Below are positions 10,444-20,350 of a DNA stretch of 64,000 bases, piece by piece; the stretch's first letter is position 1; every line of letters begins with the position of its first letter. Source of the stretch: Homalodisca vitripennis (taxonomy: Eukaryota; Arthropoda; Insecta; Hemiptera; Cicadellidae); assembly GCF_021130785.1 (NCBI RefSeq), contig NC_060213.1, positions 64,456,001 to 64,520,000 on the forward strand. Reading direction: 5' to 3'. The position numbers were made by a program, and so were the translations under genes. The notes below the pieces were generated by a model. That model was not told the DNA's origin, did no database searches, and was given only the letters and a program-made list of their open reading frames with translations.

Positions 10444-12540
10444 ATGGCATCATATGCTGTTTCTCTGTTGATTGCTAAGTTGAGAAAGCTTTATAATGTA
10501 GGAGAGGAGCTGATCATGCCTCTTGCAAAAAGTGTGTGCAGCATAATGTTAGTTGAGACTGCGGTCAAAGAAATAAGTTTGACTTCAATATCAAACGAAT
10601 CGGTGAAGATCAGGGTTGACGATATGTCTGAGAATGTGCACTCCCAATTGCTTTAGTTTGAAATCAATGGAAATGTTCGCATTACAATTAGGTGAGAGTA
10701 CAGACTTAACTAATAAATCTATTTGCTAGCTTCTGTTTGTTAAAAATGTGAAAAATATACCATTGGAGATCTGTTATTTGTCGAGGTAAGACATAACAAA
10801 GGAAATGATATCTTTGAAGCTTTCAATGGTTATATTTAAAAAGATGAACTAGATTGGAATAAATGTTTAGATTAGCTAATGATGGAGCTGGAGCGATGAC
10901 GGATTACAAAACTGGATTAAAGGCCCGGGTGATGCAGGGAGCACCAAAGGTCAAGTGGACACACTGTTCAATACATAAAGAGGTGGTGGCAGGGAAGGAA
11001 ATATCAACTGAGCTTAAAACTGTATTTAATGAACTCGTCAACGTTTTTAACTACATTAAGTAATGACCCTTAATAAACTCTTGCATTTTTCCCAGCTACG
11101 TCAGGAAATGGGAAGAGAGCATGAACATCTGCTTTTACATAAAGAGTTTCACTGGCTTATTTCTCGAGGAAACATGCTCACATATATTTTTTTGAACTAG
11201 CTGATAAATTAACAAATATTTTGAATCAAAAACAAAAAAAATCATATAAGAGATAAAAAAGACTATTTGTGCTTTGCAAAATCATGTACTTGGCATAGTT
11301 ATTTACACATTTGAATGTTTTAAACTTGAAGCTGCAAGGACCTGATAATAACATAATCGTAGTAGACAAAATCGAAAACCTGATGTTGTTGGCAAATTGA
11401 GTTGAAAGAAATTCTTGCACATAACTTCTTGTGTTACAACAGCCTCTAACCAAATCTGAAGAAAGTCTACCTGCTGAGGTTCAAGACATGATTGTCAAAC
11501 ATATGACCGACTTTCCTGCACCACATTTAAAAAGATGAACTAGATTGGAATAAATGTTTAGATTAGCTAATGATGGAGCTGGAGCGATGACGGATTACAA
11601 AACTGGATTAAAGGCCCGGGTGATGCAGGGAGCACCAAAGGTCAAGTGGACACACTGTTCAATACATAAAGAAGTGGTGGCAGTGAAGGAAATATCAACT
11701 GAGCTTAAAACTGTATTTGATGAACTCGTCAACATTTTTAACTACATTAAGTAATGACCCTTAATAAACTCTTGCATTTTTCCCAGCTATGTCAGGAAAT
11801 GGGAAGAGAGCATGAACATCTGCTTTTACATAAAGAGTTTCACTGGCTTATTTCTCGAGGAAACATGCTCACATATTTTTTTGAACTAGCTGATAAATTA
11901 ACAAATATTTTGAATCAAAAACAAAAAAAATTATATAAGAGATAAAAAAGACTATTTGTGCTTTGCAAAATCATGTACTTGGCATAGTTATTTACACATT
12001 TGAATGTTTTAAACTTGAAGCTGCAAGGACCTGATAATAACATAATCGTAGTAGACAAAATCGAAAACCTGATGTTGTTGGCAAATTGAGTTGAAAGAAA
12101 TTCTTGCACATAACTTCTTGTGTTACAACAGTCTCTAACCAAATCTGAAGAAAGTCTACCTGCTGAGGTTCAAGACATGATTGTCAAACATATGACCGAC
12201 TTTCCTGCACCACATGACAACAATGACTGTATAAGGCACCCTTTCAAACAACAAGATGTTGAAAGCCTTACTGATCTCTCAAAATGATAAAGATCAACTG
12301 GTAGATTTGTCTTGCAATAGGAATTGGGAAATAATCTTCAAAAAAGAAAATGATTTGTGATATTTTTAGTTTCTCATCTGGTCGGAATTCACAGATTTAG
12401 CAATCAAAGCCCTCAAACATCTTGTGTCTTTTTGTAGCACTTACTTGTGTTAGCAAACATTGTAACATAAAAAGTGTCAAGAGAAATCAACTGAAGAACG
12501 TTGAACCAGCCTTTAAGGTTAAGCATTTCGACAATTCTTC
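10444..12540 (+). pseudogene. Body of the BED-type hAT transposase, disrupted
   Basis: After the nested element the frame resumes with ASYAVSLLIAKLRKLYNVGE and EELIMPLAKSVCSIML, the standard opening of the transposase body. VRVDDMSENVHSQLL-like residues follow. Beyond a stop at 10654, other frames give an ST-D-T segment (first acidic region) and then FRLANDGAGAMTDYKTGLKA with KVKWTHCSIHKE. This is the second acidic region, followed by the C-H motif typical of ZBED-like hAT enzymes. The 3' part near 12375-12460 reads as FTDLAIKALKHLVSF followed by CSTYLC, like the C-terminal dimerisation region. Stops, frameshifts and the tandem duplication make it inactive. Confidence 0.85.
10834..12213 (+). 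repeat. Tandem duplication of 691 and 689 bp within the transposase
   Basis: Positions 10834-11524 and 11525-12213 are nearly identical. I count about eight substitutions plus one 2-bp indel in an AT/T run (CATATATTTTTTTG versus CATATTTTTTTG). The junction falls in an ATTTAAAAAG segment. Each copy contains the second acidic motif and the KVKWTHCSIHKE segment, so the catalytic core region is present twice in tandem. About 99% identity suggests an event later than the element's general decay, or gene conversion. Confidence 0.95.
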
Positions 12541-13075
12541 CCAAAACTTTGGACATTAACACCAATATACCCTAAACACCTTAATATAGAAGAAACAAAT
12601 GCATTCAACCAATTGATATTGAGTTTTAATATTATATGTTCATCAAGAGAGGTAGAGGAAAAAACTATACTTAATGCTAAATATTGTTGAAAATAATTAC
12701 TGTACTCGTACATATGTTTTACTTTTATCTTACGATATTAGTAAACATATTCAAGTTCTTGTAACGAACTTGTTTATTAAAAGTCCTAAGATAACAACAC
12801 ATAAAAATGAATTCTAAATTGTTATTACTGCAATTAAAGATTTGTAAAAAACATTTGAACTTTTAATGGGTGCTAATTTGATATATTTTCATAATAGATA
12901 TATTTTAGAAAATACCTATTACTTATTAAAATAAAAAAAAAACTATATTTATGTATAACTGTATGGGCAAAACTAAGAATAAATAGCTTAAACGGGTTTT
13001 ATTTAGGTTGGAGATCCTCAAAGAATATAGGTTTTAAGTGGAGGTCCGTGATTAGCTTGATTTTGAGAACCTCTG

Positions 13076-13083
13076 CTCTAGAA
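13076..13083. repeat. Right target-site duplication (CTCTAGAA)
   Basis: It matches 3786-3793 exactly and directly follows the right terminal repeat, TTTTGAGAACCTCTG. Confidence 0.85.
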
Positions 13084-14355
13084 GACCAGGTTACACTACC
13101 GTGTGATATTAGTCTTGAAGGATATGGCTATTTGTAGGTATACTGCGAGTCCATGGGCATGACTATCTCCTAACACAGTGGTATTCTTGAATGGGAGAAC
13201 GATGTTACAAATTATTATAATTATGTTAATGTTTCGCAAATAATTTATTACGAATTTAATTAATATTTTTTTATTTATAATTTTTTTTATGCGTTAGTGT
13301 TTGGAATTGATATTAACAAAATTCTAAATTTTGACGCGCTGTGTGTGATCATAGAATAGCACTTGCCTAAATATGGACCTGCTTATACACAATCTTTAAC
13401 TTTATTTAGGTTATTTAATTGTGATATTGTAGCAACATAGAATTGGAATACTTAAATATTCTTCATATTTATAAATACTGAAAAACTTGGTGACTATGTA
13501 AAGCAACATTAACACAATAAAACCAAATTATATCCAACCATTACAGCAATATTTAATTGAATAAATAAACTCCAATTTCGTAGTCTCCAAGAACGCACTA
13601 GTAGTATATTAGTAATATTATATTGAAGAAACTCATGGGGGACTAAAAAATTTCCATTTGATTTTTGGTGCCCCAAGTGATTTGGGACCCTGGGCATTCT
13701 GTCCCAGTGCACACCCCCCCCCCCTCTTGGCAGCTCTGAATAGATCTAACTGGCCAGGGCATAGGTACTCCCCTTCCAATCCAATTTGGAACCAAACTGT
13801 GAAAGTTTTATGAACACCAAATATGACAACTTATAATGGTTTTTTGCAATGTAAAAATACAAAACTAAAATCACTTTCATCTACGGTTATTTTCATTATT
13901 TTTGTAATTAGATAAAGAGTTCACCTGGTCCATCACAAAGGTTTTAATGAGATATAATTAGTGGTTAGTAACAATAGCAACAAAAAAGTGTTAATGTGAG
14001 ATTAAACTAATTAAAGCAACTTCCTGAATTTGTTGTTGAATTTATAGTTTAATTTAAAAATCTTTTAAAATGATGTGCATATCAACCTATGCTTACATTA
14101 ACAATTTTCTACTGACTCCTTGGGGACCATTCCCACAGAAGAATAGCAGGACACTGAATACATCTTAAAGTAGGTGTTTGTTTACAGTAATCATGTGTGA
14201 AGTTTTGTAACTTCATCTGATATGGTTACAATAAAATCAAGCCATTCTTGAACTTGCACACAAGATCAGTATTGAACCTTTCAAGTTCTGTCATTTTGTT
14301 TAGGATTAACCTTTTGAAGTCTCATTTGTGGCATAATGTTCTACTAATTAAGACC
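13084..14355. other. AT-rich stretch with a C run, no gene recognised
   Basis: Nothing coding is supported. A short GC-richer piece near 13670-13745 contains a run of about 12 C and phrases typical of a transposon end, but no partner end was found. Confidence 0.4.
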
Positions 14356-14360
14356 TTTAA

Positions 14361-14810
14361 AATTTGCCATCGTTCAGTGAAACAATAAATCAGTAACACT
14401 ACGTTTCGAGATCTGCAATCTGATCTCTTCTTCAGGTAAAGAACTAACCTAATACATGGTTAGTCGTAGGTGGTTAGTAGACGAATGAAGACGCATTGTG
14501 ACCTGTATTCCGTAGTTCAGTTTTAATGATTAGTGTTTTGTATAGTTTTTTATTAAGTACATGTTTATAGAGTTAGTGAAGTTGACAAACATAATGTAGG
14601 TTGTGATTCCTGACTTAGGCGTGCCACAACGCTTTGGTAAGATTTGTTTATTTTAACCTAGTTTGTAATATTATGTATTAGGTTAGTTCTTTACCTGAAG
14701 AAGAGATCAGATTGCAGATCTCGAAACGTAGTGTTACTGATTTGTTGTTTCACTGAACAATGGCAAATGTCCGGAAAAATCATGTTTCCTTCACAATCCT
14801 TCCATCGTCA
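14361..14810. mobile_element. Inverted pair of retrotransposon 3' tails (foldback)
   Basis: The left arm (about 14361-14452) is the inverse of the right arm (about 14683-14800). Shared landmarks are CAGTAACACTACGTTTCGAG / CTCGAAACGTAGTGTTACTG, the CTGAAGAAGAGATCAG block, and the TTTGCCAT / ATGGCAAA ends. Between them lies the rest of a tail copy that also matches 1278-1612. The outer right end carries CCGGAAAAATCATGTTTCC and then TTCACAATCC. Either two truncated insertions met in opposite orientation, or a foldback element evolved from the tail. Confidence 0.8.
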
Positions 14811-14829
14811 AAAACATCCTTCAAACAAA

Positions 14830-15590
14830 GAACCTTTAAAATGATATGCACATCAAACTGTGCATACATTTAAGATTTTCCATCCCCTGAGGATTGCATA
14901 AAAAGTTCAATTTTATGCCCTTGTCACTGTGCAAAGCTTTACGTTTGTACATTTACGAGTACAGAAAATATTAGACCGTTTCAAGACTTTTCAGCATTTC
15001 TATATATGACATCCATTCCTCCTGGCTAACAGAGATACAAGGAATTTCAAATTCAAACTTTATTCTTTACTGAAATATTAAAGGAGTATATTTCTTTACT
15101 GCTTGAAATATTAATTAAAATCTAAATTACAAATATTGCCATATAATAATAATCACATCCTCTTGAGTATTATTGGTTTCAAAAATTGAAATTTGAAAAA
15201 TGTTAGTTTTAAAATAATTAACTGCCTATCACATTCACTAGAAGAAGAAAGTTTGAATTTGACAGGCCACAACTCTTCCTTTAATACTCAATCACTGGTG
15301 GGCTTTATCATAGCCACACACGGCAAACTGCCTTAAGGCCAGCATTGCAAATAATTCATTAAGAATCAGCTGTAGTGACAGCCATCTTGATTTTTGCCAA
15401 ATAACAACAATGTTAACTTGTTGTGAAAGATATCTCATTTTAGAGATATAATTATACACATTAAAATGCTTTTCTGACAATTTTATTTCTCATTCAGAAA
15501 AATCTCTATCATTATTGTACTTCATTGTTCAAATTGTTCAAATACTCAAAAAGTATGTACATTCAAAAGAAAATATTTAATTATTAATTA
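14830..15590. other. AT-rich spacer, no gene recognised
   Basis: No open frame with a recognisable product and no terminal repeats were found here. Confidence 0.4.
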
Positions 15591-15863
15591 TATCTTTAAA
15601 ATGAGACATCCCCCATAACGCTATGATAAAAAATAAGGCGCAAAACTGCATGAGGTTTAATATACGAGTATCTTCAGCATTATCTGCCTACACCACCTCT
15701 GCATCGACTTCCCTCTGTAGCGTCTCTTCCATTGCCTCCACCTGCACCATTAATGCAACACCCACTTTGGACCCAAAACCAAGTACAATTGCACAAATTC
15801 TCAATCTTTTTTAGTAGTGACTCAACCCCAAGTACCCATAAAAATGTAACTGACAAGAAAAAA

Positions 15864-16702
15864 ATGTTAAAAACCCATATCTCAAAAAAGTTCAAAATTT
15901 TACACCAAAACACAGAAACTGCTACAAATGAGAGAGATAAGCTCCTTCTTACGTGTGAGGGGCTCAATCCTGATTTGCTAGTTGTAACCGAGCACAGTTT
16001 GAACAAAAGCAACATTGAAACATTTCAAAATGAAATGAACATCCTACTCCTAAAAACTACTCCTACTCCTTACTGCTACTCCTTTAAAAGAGGAGGTGTA
16101 GCAGTTTTTCTGAAAAATGAAATGTCCTCTGCCTCCCTCACCCTTGCCAAACCTACAAACAAAGACTTTGAACTAACGGGTGTGAAAGTCCAAACAAAAT
16201 CTTAAATTTTGATCTGATTGGTTTATATAGGTCTCCCAACAAAGCATCTCTCTTTTTTAATTTGGAAAAAACTCTGTCGGACTTGACAAAGAAAACTCGC
16301 AGCTTCATTGTCGTGGGGGACTTCAATATTGATGTTTTAGATGCTGATAGCCCCATGACAAGGAGATTCGCTGATATACTGAGGTCGTTTTTCCTAAAGT
16401 GGTCAGTCACCTCTTCATCAAGAGTGACGACCAAATCAGCGACTGCGATTGACAATGTCATGACAAATATGACAGACATTGATGTTTTGGTGGTCGACAC
16501 AGCCATTTCAGACCACCAACAGGTCATCATCAATGGTTATGAGGCTACAAGGGGTGTTCTTGAAAAGAAAACAATTAAAAACATAAGGCCTGCAAACATA
16601 GATAGCATTACTCAACTTTCTTCTGAAAAAAGAGAGTTGGAGATTTCTAAAATTTTAAGACCCCCTTGTGCTGCAATTTCAAACATTCGAAAATACCTTT
16701 AA
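15864..16702 (+). pseudogene. Non-LTR endonuclease domain, frame-broken
   Basis: The first open piece (to 16205) contains KFKILHQN near its start, then LLLTCEGLNPDLLVVTEHSL, the family's N-terminal block ending in the catalytic glutamate context. YSFKRGGVAVFLKNEM follows. The next open piece (16262-16702) reads FIVVGDFNIDVLD, the metal-binding GDFN block. Later come TAIDNVMTN and AISDHQQVI, matching the C-terminal SDH motif with its catalytic histidine. A short frame break separates the two pieces near 16205-16260. All main endonuclease motifs are still visible, so the insertion is only moderately old. Confidence 0.85.
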
Positions 16703-17289
16703 TTTTCATTTAGATGTGAGCTGTCCCCTCAGGAATACCCAAAAAAAGGAAGTGCACATGGATTACCAAATGTATCCTGGTTTCTAGAGAAAAACTTGTC
16801 TTTATTCAAAGATTAGCAAGCACACAACCAACGAGGAATTCAACAGATTTTTTCAAAATTACTAACAGATTTATAAAAAAGTCACCAAGGCTGCAAAAGT
16901 TTACAATGTAAACAAAGCATTTCTCACGTCGAAAAACATCTCAAAAATCGCATAGGCCATCATTAATAATAAAAAACCACTGACTGGCAAACCAATTGAA
17001 CTTCACATAGAAAATAAACTTATCAACGACCCTGCAAGGATAGCTGATGAGTTTCACAGATTCTTTTCTTCGGTTGGAGATGACCAAGGGAACTTCATCC
17101 ACCACATAGTCAGCCTGCTCCCACATTAGTACAGAGTCCAGTGGCTTCAATGGCACTGATCCTGGTATCAGAGGAGGAAATGCTAGAGTGATAAGAGATT
17201 TTCCAGCAAAACGGTCAAATGACTCAAATCGTGTGTCAACGTTGCTCCTACAACAGTGTTCTAAGCATTTACTAGGGCCACTTTAACGT

Positions 17290-17985
17290 CTTATTAACCT
17301 CTCTTTTCACTCGGGGATCTTTCCATCCCCTCTCAAAAAGACCAAAGTCTTCAAGAAGGGTGACCCTCTTTCTATTCAAAATTACCGCCCAATCTCAATG
17401 CTGCCGGTCTTCAGCAAAATCTTTGAGAAGCTTTTTCTTTCCCGGTGTGTAAATTTTATGGACAAGCACCATCTGCTATCTGCAATCCAATTTGGATTCC
17501 GAAGCGGTAAACCGACAGTGTCACGCTTCTGGTCGATGCAGTAGTAGAAGGAATTGAAAGTCGAGGGAATACTTTGTGTATATTCCTTGACTTATCAAAA
17601 GCTTTTGACTGTGTCGACCACCAAATCCTTTCTCACTAACTGGATCATTACGGGATACAGGGAAAGTCACTCAAGTGGCTTGAATCGTATCTTAGTAACT
17701 GAACACAATTCGCAGGCATTTCAGGCGTTAGATCGGAGGAGATGGGGTTGAGATATGGAGTTTCCCAATGCTCAATACTCAGTCCTTTGCTCTTTTTGAT
17801 CTAAGTCAATGATGTTGGCTCATCTGTGCAACAAGGGTGGCTCGTCCAGTACGCAGCACTTTGTCTTAACTCAGAATCACAAGAAGCACTCGAAAAAATT
17901 AATTTCATTGAGCTAAACAGTTCAGTTCAACGTTTCAATGAGCTCAATCTGAAAGCAAATCCATTGAAATCAACTCGATGCACCT
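17290..17985 (+). pseudogene. Non-LTR reverse transcriptase domain, frame-broken
   Basis: About 17340-17470 reads KVFKKGDPLSIQNYRPISML followed by PVFSKIFEK, the standard opening of the domain. [12 protein letters not shown] follows. A finger/palm stretch near 17565 carries [11 protein letters not shown] where family members read as a DLSKAFD segment in another frame. The block near 17755 reads GVSQCSILSPLLF, the VPQGS block with a Gln-to-Cys type change. Where YADDT is expected, the text gives QYAALCLN, so the catalytic aspartates are lost. It is inactive. Confidence 0.85.
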
Positions 17986-18059
17986 AGATCGAGGTTTTAC
18001 TTGGGATTCTCATGTAGACCATGTTTGTTGAAAGTTATCCTCAGGCATTTATGTTATTT

Positions 18060-18590
18060 ATGTTTTTACTGTCCGAATACTGCCCAATCCAGGTACTGAT
18101 GACGGCATATTACAGACTAATCTACCCCCTCCTCTCCTACGGAGTGGGACTGTGGAAAGGTTGCACAAGTGCAAACTTTTCTAGAATTTTCATTCTTAAA
18201 AAAAAAGCAGTCCGAACAATTGCAAAACTGCAATGGAGAGAGTCGTGCAGACCAGCTTTCAAAAACCTGAAACTGTTGACATTTTCTTGCCTCTACATCT
18301 TGGAAACCTGCATGTTTTTTAAGTCTAAATGCGAAACCACAAGACGTAGTAACATCCACTCTTATGCAACGAGAGGCAGAGACGACTACTGATCTGTGAG
18401 ACACAGAACGGTAGTTCATGAACGACTGCCTTCTCAGGCAGGAGTTCGATTTGTCAAGAAACTGCCAAGTTTGATTAAAAGTGCCCCAATGCTGAAGGCA
18501 TTTAAGACTCATCTAAAAACAACACTGACCACACACACATTTTACAGTACAGACGAGTTCATGGCACATAATTGGGAGATCTAACAATTG
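18060..18590 (+). pseudogene. C-terminal region of the non-LTR polyprotein
   Basis: Two open pieces, split by a stop at 18390, read as the post-reverse-transcriptase region: LIYPLLSYGVGLWKG with ILKKKAVRTIAKLQWRESC, then KKLPSLIKSAPMLKAFKTHL. These phrases are characteristic of the thumb-to-end region of CR1/Jockey-like open reading frame 2. No ribonuclease H motif is seen. Confidence 0.75.
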
Positions 18591-18749
18591 GTTTACTGAC
18601 TGGGGAAAGGGTGGAACAATTCGAATGACTGGGAGAGAGTGAATGTCAAAACTGTATGTTTGAAAGGGACTTTGATACAAGAATGAGTGGAAAATTTTAG
18701 CTTAATTATGTTTTTTGACGATGGCCATAACATGTACTATATTCTCGCA

Positions 18750-20350
18750 TTAAAATATTTATTGTTCTTATGGAAAAAAAACTCAGTCATTTTACTACAG
18801 CCGGCTCTTAAGAGCTGGCTTTAGAGAAACAACCTTGAATTTTATACCATAAGACCAATGTTAACCTGCAAATACTTTTATGTTCCTATTTTTAGTTATA
18901 GGATTATGGTGGATGTCTCAATTTAAAGATAAATTATGCGTCCAAATGCCTTTTACTTTTAAAGTGTATACTTAGTGAGTATGTAAACGATAAATTACAA
19001 AAAAGTTTAGATTTATTCTTAAATAAAAAAATTAATAAAATAATGGAAAATCTACAAAAGCGACTGACTGATTGGATGCATATTAATTATGTCTTTAGAC
19101 ATTCAATAGAGACAATTAGACATCTTCAATATTGGAAAAAACATAAGGGCTTAAAAATGTTTGAGGTTTAACATTGTCCTTATAGGGCTAAAATAAAGTT
19201 GGCCACAAGTACAGCCGGCTCTTAATGTTATTTCTACTAATCACAACTCTTTACAAAATAAATACACATGTTACTATGAGATCTCTAGCTTCCATGTCAA
19301 CAGAGTAGTAGAAAAGGGTGGGGGAACCTCTCTGATATATAGTATACAGGAACGTACTAGCTAGTAATTGTTGACCTATATAAAATAATGTTACTATGGA
19401 ACATTTAAATATTGTTTATAGAACATTTTTATGGCTCTCATGTTTTGCCACAATATATACAGAGTGTCCAGATTATTTGTTAGGTCAAAACATATTAGAA
19501 AGGTCCGTACAATGTGTCCCCCATCTTTCTTAAAATTCCACTCTGTCTATGTGTTTTTCCTTTTAAAGTCCATATCTCTAAATGGGCTGTAATGTTGTAA
19601 ATTGGTATGCATTTATCTTGATACAAAGAAAGAAAGACAGAAACTTTATTTCTCACAAATAAAAACCAAAACACCATCAAACACCCTAATTAGGTTGTTT
19701 TTTATTCAACCTAATTAAAAAAAATATTAGTTTCAAAAAGGCGATGTTTTGGAATTTTTATAAAAATTTCATGAAAAGATCAAGTGCAAAAATGTTCAAT
19801 AAAATAAAAACTAGCTCATATGAATACAAAAGGTTTTTTTACCTTAGCTATAAAAGAACTTAGGCTAAATATCGGAAAAGCATTTTGTTATCTTTAAAAT
19901 GAGACTTCATTACTCTACGACGTAAAATAAGGTCATAACAGTGCATGAAGTTTAACATTGTTCTTATGGGGCTAATATCAAGATGGCAGCCACCACAACA
20001 TAATAATGAAGAAAATAAAATTGTATTCCTCTATGTTAAGGAAATTAGGTATTTTGTAAAATTTGGCATGAACATTTTAAAACAGCTACCATTTTCAGAC
20101 TCATGTTTTAAAAGTTTATCAGTAAGTTCAATTATAATAAATTTAATGTTTAATTCAAAATTAAAATGCATTTTGTCAGTTACATATAACTTGATCATAA
20201 CAAATGAAGTTTTATATAGTTTACCCATTTATGAGCTAGTTTTTGTTCTTTTTAAAATTGTAACTACACTAATTTTTGTAAACCGGCATGACAATTTCAC
20301 AGAAGTCACCATTGTCAAATCAGTGGAAATATGTATTTTAATTTAATCAA
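18750..20350. repeat. Dispersed repeat debris
   Basis: TACAGCCGGCTCTTAA occurs at about 18795 and again at about 19210. A segment with TTTAACATTGTYCTTAT and GGGGCTAAAAT occurs near 19160 and again near 19950. ATCTTTAAAATGAGAC occurs near 15595 and again near 19893. A CAGAGTGTCCAGATTATT segment near 19459 resembles a DNA transposon end. The pieces do not form a complete element. The open frame at 19945-20346 has no recognisable domain. Confidence 0.45.

Larger units (their letters stand above)
3794..13075 (+). mobile_element. Composite 9.28-kb hAT element with BED-finger (ZBED-like) transposase remnant
   Basis: The left end begins CAGTTTCTTAAAAT; the right end, read inwards on the minus strand, begins CAGAGGTTCTCAAAAT. 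The two ends stay alignable further in (a GGTCCGCGG-like block on the left, a CACGGACCTCC-like block on the right). Perfect CTCTAGAA copies flank both ends. Inside, in order, are a hAT-like 5' region (3.8-4.2 kb), a large repeat block (4.2-8.2 kb), a BED zinc finger (8226-8369), a second hAT element (8463-10443), and the transposase body with an internal tandem duplication (10452 to about 12540). hAT elements of this group are normally a few kilobases long; the excess length comes from the nested insertions. The transposase is broken by stops and by the insertion. Confidence 0.85.
15620..18750 (+). mobile_element. Decayed non-LTR retrotransposon (endonuclease, reverse transcriptase, C-terminal part)
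   Basis: Three coding blocks lie in the correct order on the plus strand: endonuclease (15.87-16.70 kb), reverse transcriptase (17.29-17.98 kb) and a C-terminal region (18.06-18.59 kb). Frames change and stop many times. The outer left part (15660-15830) is a low-complexity S/T/P-rich frame. The tail near 18.71-18.75 kb carries TTTTTTGACGATGG, whose inverse resembles text just past the tail copy at 14.81 kb. The layout suits CR1/Jockey-like elements; the clade is not certain. Confidence 0.85.
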
